Source: Pseudonocardia autotrophica (GTDB lineage: Bacteria > Actinomycetota > Actinomycetes > Mycobacteriales > Pseudonocardiaceae). Taken from it: 64,000 bases of DNA. The notes below the pieces were generated by a model. The model was given only the letters and a program-made list of their open reading frames with translations. It did no database searches and was not told where the DNA came from. This document shows positions 30,732 through 38,781 of this stretch, piece by piece. Each line of letters opens with the position of its first letter. The first letter of the stretch is position 1. The DNA lies in assembly GCF_003945385.1 (NCBI RefSeq), contig NZ_AP018920.1, positions 7,006,001 to 7,070,000 on the forward strand, given 5' to 3'. The position numbers and the translations under genes were made by a program.

Positions 30732-31517
30732 TCAGTGTCGGCGCACGAGCATCCGGTCGAGCGCGATGGCGAGCCAGAAGAGCACCGCGCAGAACACGAA
30801 CGCGGTGAGGGCCGCGCCCCACAGGTTGTCGACGCGCAGCTGCACCGATGCGCTCTTGATGTAGGTGCCGAGGTTCTCCAGGCTCCCGCCGAAGTACTGC
30901 GCGAGCAGCGCGACGGTGAAGGATGTCGGGGCGGCGACCCGCAGGCCGCTCATCAGGTGCGGCATCGCCGCGGGGAGGTGGAGCGCCCAGACGACCCGGA
31001 CCGGGGAGGCGGCGATGCTGCGGAACAGTTCCACGGTCCCCGGGTCGGCCGCGGAGAAGCCGTTCAGGGCGAAGGTGAACATCAGCGGGCCGACGGCCAT
31101 CGCGACCACGACCACCCGCGGCAGCATGCCGAACCCGAAGACCGCATTGGCCAGCGGGATGAGTGCGACGACCGGAACCGCCATCAGAGCGGAGGCGTAC
31201 ACGGCCGACACCGCCCTGGCCGTGCGGCGGCGCACGACGAGCCCCGCGACGGAGATCCCGACGACGACGCCGGCACCCAGCCCCAGCACCGCCTCGACCA
31301 GGCTGTTCCATCCGTTGCGCAGGTAGACGCCGGGCTTGTCGGCGACCGCGGCGAGTACCCCGGACGGCGACGGCAGGGTCAGCGGTCCGATCGCCAGAAT
31401 CCGGATCGCGGCCGACCAGGCCGCGACGAACAGGATGAGCAGCAGCACCGTGCCCGGGACGGTCAGCCACCGGGTGGCCGCCCGCGGCGCGTACCGCTCC
31501 GCCGGGGCGGCGTTCAC
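30732..31517 (-). CDS. SsuC-like ABC transporter permease
   Basis: 261-residue permease of the sulfonate/nitrate/taurine type with about six membrane helices. Seen: PSPSGVLAAVADKPG loop after helix 1 and the EAA region ELFRSIAASPVRVVWALHLPAAMPHLMSGLRVA. GTG at 31517 overlaps the ATPase gene stop (GTGA). A second permease gene (32311-33190) is frameshifted, so this subunit may act as a homodimer or pair with a rescued partner. Confidence 0.9.
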   Translation of the reverse strand: MNAAPAERYAPRAATRWLTVPGTVLLLILFVAAWSAAIRILAIGPLTLPSPSGVLAAVADKPGVYLRNGWNSLVEAVLGLGAGVVVGISVAGLVVRRRTARAVSAVYASALMAVPVVALIPLANAVFGFGMLPRVVVVAMAVGPLMFTFALNGFSAADPGTVELFRSIAASPVRVVWALHLPAAMPHLMSGLRVAAPTSFTVALLAQYFGGSLENLGTYIKSASVQLRVDNLWGAALTAFVFCAVLFWLAIALDRMLVRRH

Positions 31518-32314
31518 GACGCGCCCATGTGCGCCGACAGGCTCGTCCGGACACGGGTCACCGCGTCGAAGAAGGCCGGGGTGGTCGTGGTCGCCGCGGT
31601 ACGCCGCTCCGGCAGGTCGATCTCCATGATCCCGCCGACCCGGCCGGGCCCGGCAGCCATCACGACGACTCGGGAGGACATGAACACCGCCTCCGGGACG
31701 GAGTGGGTCACGAACAGCACGGTCTTCCCGGTCCGTGCCCAGAGATCGCGGACCTCCAGGTTGAGCCGGTCCCTGGTGATCTCGTCGAGCGCGCCGAACG
31801 GCTCGTCCATGAGGACGATCCGGGGCTCGTAGACCAGCGCACGGGCGATCGCGACCCGTTGGGCCATGCCGCCGGAGATCTGCTGCGGGTACTTCCCCCC
31901 CGCTGCGGCGAGGCCGACCAGCTCGAGCTGGGCCATCGCCCGTTCGCGACGCTCGGCCCGGGTCACCCCGGTGTGCTCCAGCGGGAGCTCGACATTGCGG
32001 ATCACACTGCGCCACGGCAACAGGTTGGGGCTCTGGAACACCACCCCGACCTCCCGCCGCTCGCGGGCGAGCGCAGCCTCTCTGCCGTCGACGAGCACCG
32101 CCCCGTCGGTCGGTGACGTCAGATCGCCCGCCAGCCGGAGCAGGGTGGACTTCCCGCAGCCGGACGCCCCGACGAGCGAGACGAACTCGCCGTCGGCGAT
32201 CGTGAGGTCCAGACCGGCGAGCACCGGGCCGGCCGCCGGGTCGAAGGTCTTGCCGACCCGGGAGAACTCGATCGCGGTTCGGGTCCCGGTGGCGGGGTCA
32301 CGGGTGATGGTCAT
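31514..32314 (-). CDS. SsuB/TauB-like ABC transporter ATPase
   Basis: 266-residue ATPase energising the importer. Seen: Walker A GASGCGKST (about residue 48), Q-loop VVFQSPNLLPWRSV, signature ISGGMAQR, Walker B IVLMDEPFGALDE and H-loop FVTHSVPEAV. All key residues are present. ATG at 32314 overlaps the stop of the preceding permease reading frame (ATGA), evidence that the permease's original frame ended here. Confidence 0.94.
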   Translation of the reverse strand: MTITRDPATGTRTAIEFSRVGKTFDPAAGPVLAGLDLTIADGEFVSLVGASGCGKSTLLRLAGDLTSPTDGAVLVDGREAALARERREVGVVFQSPNLLPWRSVIRNVELPLEHTGVTRAERRERAMAQLELVGLAAAGGKYPQQISGGMAQRVAIARALVYEPRIVLMDEPFGALDEITRDRLNLEVRDLWARTGKTVLFVTHSVPEAVFMSSRVVVMAAGPGRVGGIMEIDLPERRTAATTTTPAFFDAVTRVRTSLSAHMGAS

Positions 32315-33190
32315 GATTCGGCTCCCGCCGGTAGGTAGGTGGTCCGCAGCGCGGCCCTGGCGGCGGCCCGGACAAGCCAGGAGACCAGGTACACCAGCGC
32401 CACACCCCCGCCGGCCACGACCAGCGCCGCGCACCACATCGGCTCCGGGCGGTACGAGTAGTACTGGCTGGCCGCGAGCACTACCGCCGCGATCCCATCC
32501 TGCGTGCCGGACGGGAGCTCCGCGAGGACGGCTCCGAGGAACGCCCCAGGCCGTGACGGTCCGGATCGCCGCGCTGGTGTGGGTCAGCGCAGCCGGCAGC
32601 TCCAGCACGGTGAACTGCCGCCGCCGCGGAGCGCCGAAGCTGTCCAGCAGCTCCCGCTGGGCGATCGGGACCTCTCCGATGCCGCGCGCCACCGCGACCA
32701 CGGCCGGGAAGAACCCGGCCAGCGTCGCCATGATCGTCGCCGCAGCCCAGCCGGGCCCGAACAGGATCACCAGCGGCGGTGCGAGCGCCACCAGCGGCAG
32801 TGCCCGGCTCAGGATGAGCAGCGGCATGAGGCTCGGGCCGAGCACGGGCCGCTTGGCCGTCAGCACACCCAGCGCAGCGCCGACCAGCAGCGCGCACAGG
32901 ATGCCGATCAGCGCGGACCGCACCGTGACCCACAGGTTGCCGAGCAGGAAGATCAGCTCGATCTCGCCCTGCGAGGTGCGCTCCCCGAAGTGCGCCAGAA
33001 CCTCCCAGACGTGCGGTAGCCGGGTCCGGTCCAGCCCCGCGACCAGCTTCACGAGCTCCCACAACGCGACGGTGGCTACCGCGACGAGGATGCAGCCCAC
33101 CGTCGTGGCGACGGCGTCGCGACGAGCGCCCCGCGCCGCGTTGGAACGCTCCGCGGTCCGTGCGGGCAGTGCCGCTGTGCGTGTGTCCAC
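32311..33190 (-). pseudogene. SsuC-like ABC permease gene, frameshifted
   Basis: Reading from GTG at 33190 gives a normal SsuC-type permease (helix WELVKLVAG, core LSRALPLVALAPPLVILFGPG, EAA region ELLDSFGAPRRRQFTVLELP) up to TAWG. Then the frame is lost at a run of four Gs (plus-strand CCCC at 32544-32547). Removing one base restores AFLGAVLAELPSG and the last helices (VVAGGGVALVYLVSWLVRAA), ending in a TGA that overlaps the ATPase ATG. The intact second half suggests a recent mutation or a sequencing error. Fourteen bases follow the Rieske gene. Confidence 0.85.
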
Positions 33191-33204
33191 GGTCCTGCCG
33201 CCGG

Positions 33205-34404
33205 TCAGCCGGCCCGCTCGGAGAGCGAGTCCGCGTATGCCTGGTAACGCAGGGTCAGCCAGCGGTTCATCTGCGGCAGTGTCGACTCCTGCCAGCTGTA
33301 CCGGCCGCGATTGGCGTACCGCGACCGCTGTCCGCCCTGCATACGGGTGTTCGTCGTGATGTCCTGGTCGTTGATCACCGCATTGACCGCGTTCTGCATC
33401 TCGAACGCCCAGTCGAACCCGGGGGCCTTGAGCGAGCTCTCCGGGAACAGCCACGCCATCCGGAGGGTCATCCGGCCCGCCGACTCGGGGGTGATCAGGA
33501 AGTAGAAGACCTGGTCGGGGCTCAGCGCGAAGAACACGGTGGGCAGCACCGAGGCGAACATGATCCGGCTGCGTCGCTTCTCGTCCAGCCCGGGGAGGAT
33601 CGGCAGCACGCTCTTGCCGGTCGGGTTGAAGCCAGCGTCGATCCACCGGTAGTTCGTCGGGTGCATGATCTGGCCGTCCGTGTCGTCCCACTCGACGAAC
33701 TCGGCCATCGATGCCGGGGCGACGTCGTGATAGCCCATGTGCACGAACGACGTGTGGTACGGCTCGAGGGCGTTCTCGTGCATGCCCTTCCAGTTCCACG
33801 GCTGGTCCGGATACTCGAGATGGTTGATCGCCCTCAGGTTCGCGACGTCATAGGCCTCCATCTCGGGCGCCAGTTTCGCCAGCCGAGGCGCGAGCGGTGC
33901 GGCGGCCGGATCCATGTTGGCGAAGATCATTCCGTGCCAGATCTCCACCTTCAGCTGCGGCAGCCGGGTCTCTGCCCGCAGCTCGGCGATCGGGCAGGTC
34001 CGGGTCATCTCCGGTGCGGCGACCAGCCTGCCGTCGAGGCCGTATGCCCAGTAGTGGTAGGAGCAGCGGAACTGTTTCGTGCTGCCCGCCGAACCGGGCT
34101 CGACGACCGGGTAGGCGCGGTGCTGGCAGATCGCCGACATCACCCCGATCTCGCCGGACCGATCGCGGACCACGATCAACGGCTCATCGCCGACGGTGAC
34201 GGTGAAGTAGTCACCGCTCTCCGGAACCTGACTGACGTGGCCCAGGCACAGCCACTCGCGGGCGAAGATCGCCTCCTTCTCGAACTCGTAGAACTCCTCG
34301 GAGGTGTAGACGGCGGCCGGCATCGTCCGCGCGGTGGTGAAGTCGCCACCGAACTCGCGCAGGCCGTCCAGGATGGCGCGGACCTCGGGGGTGATCAGGC
34401 TCAT
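33205..34404 (-). CDS. Rieske non-heme iron oxygenase, large subunit
   Basis: 399-residue ring-hydroxylating oxygenase alpha subunit that activates O2 with electrons from an unlinked reductase. Seen: Rieske [2Fe-2S] ligands C93-x-H95 and C114-x2-H117, and the mononuclear iron motif NALEPYHTSFVH (H217, H222). No beta subunit, ferredoxin or reductase gene is near. ATG at 34404. It sits in an operon with cupin, RidA and fumarylacetoacetase-fold genes, pointing to oxygenation of an aromatic or N-heterocyclic substrate (inference). Confidence 0.92.
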   Translation of the reverse strand: MSLITPEVRAILDGLREFGGDFTTARTMPAAVYTSEEFYEFEKEAIFAREWLCLGHVSQVPESGDYFTVTVGDEPLIVVRDRSGEIGVMSAICQHRAYPVVEPGSAGSTKQFRCSYHYWAYGLDGRLVAAPEMTRTCPIAELRAETRLPQLKVEIWHGMIFANMDPAAAPLAPRLAKLAPEMEAYDVANLRAINHLEYPDQPWNWKGMHENALEPYHTSFVHMGYHDVAPASMAEFVEWDDTDGQIMHPTNYRWIDAGFNPTGKSVLPILPGLDEKRRSRIMFASVLPTVFFALSPDQVFYFLITPESAGRMTLRMAWLFPESSLKAPGFDWAFEMQNAVNAVINDQDITTNTRMQGGQRSRYANRGRYSWQESTLPQMNRWLTLRYQAYADSLSERAG

Positions 34405-34432
34405 CGGTGCTCCATCGGTCGGTTCGGACGGA

Positions 34433-34843
34433 TCAGGCGACGTTGACGACGGTCGGAGTCTCGGAGTTGCGGACGACCACGCAGACGCAGTCCTCGTTGC
34501 CCGGGTTCTCCTCGCGGTGCACGAGCCCGCCTGGGATGACGGCGATCTCGCCGGGACCGGCGAAGAAGTCCTCCGTGCCACCGGGGCCCTCGACGATGAA
34601 CCGCATGGACCCGGAGACGATGCAGACGATCGTGGTCTGGTCCTCGTGGTGGTGCAGGCCGCCGCCCCGGCCTGCCGGGAGGACGCTGGTGCCCATCCAC
34701 ATCCCGGCGGCCGCGGTGGCGGTGCCCCTGGCCAGTGCACCCGAGGCACCTCCGGCGTCCGCCGCGTTGTCCGCGACGAGCGCCCCTGTACCGACCACCC
34801 GACAGCCGCTCGGGAATGTCTGCTCCTCAGCCGACGAGCTCAT
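34433..34843 (-). CDS. Cupin-domain protein
   Basis: 136-residue single-domain cupin. Seen: motif 1 GLHHHEDQTTIVCIVSGSM with metal-binding histidines and motif 2 PGGLVHREENPGNEDCVCVVV. Such proteins act as metal-dependent dioxygenases, isomerases or ligand sensors in catabolic operons; which applies is not visible. ATG at 34843 lies inside the end of the RidA gene (17-bp overlap). Confidence 0.82.
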   Translation of the reverse strand: MSSSAEEQTFPSGCRVVGTGALVADNAADAGGASGALARGTATAAAGMWMGTSVLPAGRGGGLHHHEDQTTIVCIVSGSMRFIVEGPGGTEDFFAGPGEIAVIPGGLVHREENPGNEDCVCVVVRNSETPTVVNVA

Positions 34844-35285
34844 CGTCCGCTCCTTCAGGTCCGGTCGGGGACGTCGCGACGCCCTCGATCTCGATCAGGA
34901 AATCCGGGCGCACCAGCCGTTGCACGACCAGGAGGGTGTTTCCCGGTGGACGGCCTTCCGGGAAGATCCCGTCGAACAACTCCTCCCGGATCCGGTAGAA
35001 GTCGTCGATGTGCCCCGGATCGACCAGGTAGGTCGTCATCTTCACGAGCTCGACGAAGGAGGAGCCGCCGGCCGCGAGCGTCTCACCGAGCAGCCGGAAG
35101 ACCGTCCGCATCTGCGTCTCGAAGTCGCCCTCGCCGAGCGATCCTCCGTCGAGGTCGACCGGGAGCACGCCACTGATGTGCACCGTGTGCACTCCCGGTG
35201 GGATCACCACCGCGGGCGAGTACAGACCGACGGTCCTGCCCGCCGTCCGCACCACCCGGTTACCGACGGTCGTCGTCGGGGTCAT
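34827..35285 (-). CDS. RidA/YjgF-family protein
   Basis: 152-residue Rid-family protein; members hydrolyse reactive enamines/imines or aminoacrylates to keto acids plus ammonia. Seen: HISGVLPVDLDG near the N-terminus, the trimer core, and the C-terminal VQRLVRPDFLIEIEGVA with the arginine and glutamate of the active-site motif. ATG at 35285 overlaps the upstream stop (TGATG); a GTG at 35288 is the alternative. Its presence suggests an imine/enamine intermediate and thus a nitrogen-containing substrate. Confidence 0.88.
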   Translation of the reverse strand: MTPTTTVGNRVVRTAGRTVGLYSPAVVIPPGVHTVHISGVLPVDLDGGSLGEGDFETQMRTVFRLLGETLAAGGSSFVELVKMTTYLVDPGHIDDFYRIREELFDGIFPEGRPPGNTLLVVQRLVRPDFLIEIEGVATSPTGPEGADDELVG

Positions 35286-36157
35286 CACGCCACCTCCACC
35301 TGTGTCATGGCCGCCCGCGGTGCGGCCGGGGTCACGCGGATCTCGTTGCGGAGCAGCCCGATACCGTCGATCCGGGCCTCGACGACATCACCGTCGCGGA
35401 GGAACTCGGCGGGCGAGCGGGTGAAGCCGACGCCGGCGGGGGTCCCGGTCGCGATCACATCTCCCGGACGCAGCGCGACGTACCGGGAGATCACCGCGAT
35501 CTGCTCGGCGACGCTGAAGATCATGTCTGTGGTGTGCGCCCGCTGTTTCGGGACGTCGTTGACCGCCAGCTCGATGTCGACGTCCGGCGGGTAGCCCGCC
35601 TCGTCTGCGGTCACGATCCACGGCCCGACCGGGGTTGCCCCGTCGATGTTCTTGCCCAGGTGCCACTGCTCGTGCCTGCGCTGCACGTCACGGGCGGTGA
35701 CGTCGTTGACGATCGTGTAGCCGAACACGTGCCTCCCCGCCTCGGCCACCGGGATGGCCCGCCCACCGACGCCGATCACCACCCCGAGCTCGACCTCCCA
35801 GTCGAACTCCGCGGACATCCGCTCGTCGAGCTCCAGGACGCCACCCGGGTCGGCCACCGCCGCCGGGGTCTTGAAGAAGACGATCGGGTGCCGCGGTGCG
35901 GCGGCGACGAACACCTCCGCCGACTCGGCCTGGTGCTCGGTGTAGTTGATGCCGGTGCAGAGCAGGCCGCGGCAGTCCTCCGCCAGCGGTGACCGAAGGC
36001 GGACCCCGGCGAGTTCGAGCGTCCGGCCGTCCGGGGTGGGGAGCGCCCCGGCGACCAGATCGGCGAGCCGCTCACGGACCGGACGCAGTGTCCCGGCATC
36101 GGGGTCGACCAGCCCGGTACCGCGTTCCGGGCCCGCTACGAACCGCGCGAGCCTCAT
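35285..36157 (-). CDS. Fumarylacetoacetate hydrolase family protein
   Basis: 290-residue FAH-fold enzyme (acylpyruvase, 2-oxo-hept-ene-dioate isomerase or hydratase class) acting on keto-acid ring-cleavage products. Seen: the metal-binding E-x-E (FDWEVELGVVIG) and the distal D in YTIVNDVTARDVQRR, then GDVIATGTPAGVG. ATG at 36157 overlaps the SnoaL-like gene stop (ATGA). It gives the operon a late-pathway C-C or C-O cleaving step. Confidence 0.9.
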   Translation of the reverse strand: MRLARFVAGPERGTGLVDPDAGTLRPVRERLADLVAGALPTPDGRTLELAGVRLRSPLAEDCRGLLCTGINYTEHQAESAEVFVAAAPRHPIVFFKTPAAVADPGGVLELDERMSAEFDWEVELGVVIGVGGRAIPVAEAGRHVFGYTIVNDVTARDVQRRHEQWHLGKNIDGATPVGPWIVTADEAGYPPDVDIELAVNDVPKQRAHTTDMIFSVAEQIAVISRYVALRPGDVIATGTPAGVGFTRSPAEFLRDGDVVEARIDGIGLLRNEIRVTPAAPRAAMTQVEVA

Positions 36158-36669
36158 CGGACCCGCCCCGGGAGCTCCCACATCCGCTTGTTCGCCCAGC
36201 CGTCCGGGTACGGCGTCCGGAAGTCGAGCGCGAGCCGCAGGTGGGCGAAGCGCCACTCGCCGTCCCGGCACTCGAAGTCGTCGACGTAGACCCCGGCCTG
36301 CCAGAACGCCGTGTCCCGGCCCGCGGTGCAGGCCTGCAGCAGCTTCCAGCGGCCGACCGCGCGGTCACCGTCCACCGTCACGTCCTCGTTGCCGAGGAAG
36401 TGAGCGGTGAACCCCATCCGTGCGGCGGCGTCCTCGAACGACGCGGCGATCGCCTCGCGGCCGACGATGCGCTCGGCGCCCCCGGGCATCGCGGGATCGC
36501 CCTCCGGCACCCGGTCGGGCAGGGCCTCCCAGACCGCGTCCTCCCAGAAGAGGTCTGCCACCCCACCGCGCCGCCGGTCGTCGAGCCCCTGCATGTAAGC
36601 CGCCTTGAGCCTGCGAACGGCGTCCCGGGCCTCGATCCGCCCTATCCGCACCGCCAGATCCGCGGTCAT
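36154..36669 (-). CDS. SnoaL-like/NTF2-fold protein
   Basis: 171-residue cone-fold protein of the SnoaL-like_4 type, often the small partner of Rieske oxygenases or a hydratase/isomerase. Seen: EARDAVRRLKAAYMQGLDDRR helix followed by DLFWEDAVWEALP and the beta sheet (GDRAVGRWKLLQACT). Because ring-hydroxylating oxygenase beta subunits share this fold, it could be the missing small subunit of the Rieske enzyme four genes downstream (inference). ATG at 36669; first gene of the operon. Confidence 0.75.
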   Translation of the reverse strand: MTADLAVRIGRIEARDAVRRLKAAYMQGLDDRRRGGVADLFWEDAVWEALPDRVPEGDPAMPGGAERIVGREAIAASFEDAAARMGFTAHFLGNEDVTVDGDRAVGRWKLLQACTAGRDTAFWQAGVYVDDFECRDGEWRFAHLRLALDFRTPYPDGWANKRMWELPGRVR

Positions 36670-36880
36670 CGACGGCCTCTCAGTTCTCGCAACATATATG
36701 AAAGCTGCGCTGATCCCCTTGCTCGCGTCCAGTCCGGGAGCCAAGCCGAAACACTTGTTCACGTTTCCGAAACACAGCATCTTCGCAGGTTGCAGCGATA
36801 CAGTCACGCATTGCAGAAGGGGTTCCAGGCCGCCGAAGAACATATATGATCTGACGAACGATCCCCCCGATGGAAGGTCC
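36670..36880. promoter_or_regulatory. Divergent promoter region with paired AACATATATGA repeats
   Basis: Two identical 11-bp sequences AACATATATGA, each containing the palindrome CATATATG, at 36691-36701 and 36839-36849, one near each divergent gene. The right copy overlaps a TATGAT that could be the -10 box of the amidohydrolase promoter. Between them are two CCGAAACA copies and two TTGCAG copies. Likely operators for the GntR-type regulator encoded at 38075 (inference). Confidence 0.55.
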
Positions 36881-38008
36881 GTGACCTCAGTGCCCGCTCC
36901 GACTCCGGTGACCCGGACACCCGCGACGACGTCGCCGACCGGCCGCACGGTCGTCCTGCACGACGTGCTCGACCCACTCAGCGGCGAGCGGGAGGACGTC
37001 CGGCTGGAGGTGCCCGGACCGGCCGGGCCCACGACCGATGTCGACGGGGCCGGCCTGCACGTGCTGCCCGGGCTCTACGACGCCGACAGCCACCTTCCGG
37101 TCCTGGATCTCGGCCTGCGTGAGTCGGACCGGTGGCGGGCGCTGGCCGGCGGCGCGACCGCGGTCACTACCGCGCTGCCGTGGCACCTGGTCCGCACCCG
37201 CAGCCTGGAGGCCGTGACCTCCTTCCTGGCCGCGACCACGTTCCCCCTGGTCCTGCCGATCCTGTCGGTGTCCGACAGCCCGTCCGGCGCGGGTTTCGCG
37301 GCTTGGCTGCGCGACCACGGGGCACAGATCCGCGAGACGTGGATGCCGACGATCAAGCTCTATTCGAACGACCCCTTCTTCCGGCCCAACCTCGAAGCGG
37401 TCTGGGAGGCCGGCTGCCGGGCCGCCGTCTACTTCTACGACCGGGCGAGCTTCGAGCAGGTCGCCGCGGAACACGCCGGTCCCGTGCACTTTCGGCACGT
37501 CACATCACGGGAGATGGCCGAGCAGGTCGCGGCCCGGCCCGACTCGACCTGCCAGACCTCGCCGCACTTCCTGGTCGAGATCACGCCCGGGCGGGCCGGG
37601 GATCTGCACGTGCTCCCGCCGGTACCCGGTGGCGCGGACCGGGACGGGCTGCGCGAGGTCGTCACCGACCGGGTCGACCTGATCGCCAGCGACCACAATG
37701 CACCGGTCCACGGCAACGACGGCCCGGGACTGGACAGCGAGCAGTTCCTGCTCCCCGCGCTGCTGCAGCTGGTCGCCGACGGCGTCCTGGACCTGCCCGC
37801 CGCGCTCGCCAAGGCGACGACCGCCGCCGCCGCGGTGTTCCGCCCCGCCGCCGGGCTGCCGGACTCGCGGATCGTCGTCGATCCGGCAGGGACCGGGCCG
37901 GCCGGGCTCTGGCCCGGCCAGGAGAGCAGGCGCGCCGCGTTCCTCGGCGTCCCGCTCGCCGGGACCGTGCTCGCCGCCGAGACGGCGGGTACGGCACGAT
38001 TCCTCTAG
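36881..38008 (+). CDS. Cyclic amidohydrolase (dihydroorotase/hydantoinase superfamily)
   Basis: 375 residues with an amidohydrolase barrel: PGLYDADSHLP (66-71 is the HxH region, here D-S-H), GGATAVTTALP, candidate carboxylated lysine K149 (PTIKLYSND), H206 in FRHVTSRE, H229 in TSPHFL, and the D271-H272 pair (ASDHNAPV). Related enzymes open cyclic amides such as hydantoins, dihydropyrimidines or allantoin. The first ligand of the usual H-x-H is Asp here. GTG at 36881 has GGAAGG 3 nt upstream. It is divergent from the Rieske operon and followed by its likely regulator. Confidence 0.82.
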   Translation: MTSVPAPTPVTRTPATTSPTGRTVVLHDVLDPLSGEREDVRLEVPGPAGPTTDVDGAGLHVLPGLYDADSHLPVLDLGLRESDRWRALAGGATAVTTALPWHLVRTRSLEAVTSFLAATTFPLVLPILSVSDSPSGAGFAAWLRDHGAQIRETWMPTIKLYSNDPFFRPNLEAVWEAGCRAAVYFYDRASFEQVAAEHAGPVHFRHVTSREMAEQVAARPDSTCQTSPHFLVEITPGRAGDLHVLPPVPGGADRDGLREVVTDRVDLIASDHNAPVHGNDGPGLDSEQFLLPALLQLVADGVLDLPAALAKATTAAAAVFRPAAGLPDSRIVVDPAGTGPAGLWPGQESRRAAFLGVPLAGTVLAAETAGTARFL

Positions 38009-38074
38009 CCCGGCGCCACATCGGGTGGCCCCGCCGGCACCGTCCGCGCCGACCGACGACGAGAGAGGCGTGAT

Positions 38075-38758
38075 GTGAAGACCACCGGGTCGAGACCGGG
38101 CCTTGGCCCGAGCGCCGTCCGCACCGCCCATCGCGACGTCACCGAGCGGTTGCGGGACGCCATCGTCTCCGGTGTGCTCCCGGCGGGAAGCCGGCTGGTC
38201 CAGGCAGAGCTCGCAGCAAACCTCGAGGTCAGCGTCACGCCGGTACGCGAGGCGCTACGCGAGCTGGAGAGTCAGGGCCTTGTCGACTTCGACCCGTTCC
38301 GTGGCGCCACGGTGCACCAGGTCAGCCTGGCCGAGCTCGACGAGGTCTACGAGATCCGGCGGACGCTGATCCCGATCGCCGCTCGCGAACGGGTCCGCAC
38401 GATCACCGACGAGGAGATCGAGGACGCCGAGGCCATTGCCTCCGCGATGTCGCTGCGCAGCGACTCGACCCGCTGGGTGGAGGACAACCGCCGGCTGCAC
38501 CGGCTGCTCGACGGCACTTCGGGGCAGGTGCATCTGCGCGCCATCATGCGACGACTCGCCGACGTCTCCTCTCTCTACGTGGGGCTGTCGGTGACCACCG
38601 ACCCCACCCGGCGCCGCCGGGCACGAGAGGACCACAAGGAGCTCGTCAAGGCCTACCGCAAGCGGGACGCTGCGCTGGTCACCGCAATCACCCTGCGGCA
38701 CATCGGCGACACCGAGACGGTCGCACGGGAGGCGCTACTGCGCAGCGGCACCCTCTGA
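38075..38758 (+). CDS. GntR-family regulator with FCD domain
   Basis: 227-residue repressor. Seen: N-terminal winged helix (RLRDAIVSGVLPAGSRLVQAELAANL, SVTPVREALREL) and an all-helical FCD effector domain (EVYEIRRTLIPIAAR; HRLLDGTSG; DHKELVKAYRKRD) with metal/ligand histidines. GTG at 38075 follows GAGAGAGG. It lies 66 bp after the amidohydrolase gene, so it probably controls that gene and the divergent operon in response to a pathway carboxylate (inference). Confidence 0.9.
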   Translation: MKTTGSRPGLGPSAVRTAHRDVTERLRDAIVSGVLPAGSRLVQAELAANLEVSVTPVREALRELESQGLVDFDPFRGATVHQVSLAELDEVYEIRRTLIPIAARERVRTITDEEIEDAEAIASAMSLRSDSTRWVEDNRRLHRLLDGTSGQVHLRAIMRRLADVSSLYVGLSVTTDPTRRRRAREDHKELVKAYRKRDAALVTAITLRHIGDTETVAREALLRSGTL

Positions 38759-38781
38759 CCAGCCGGGCCGCACCACGGCGG

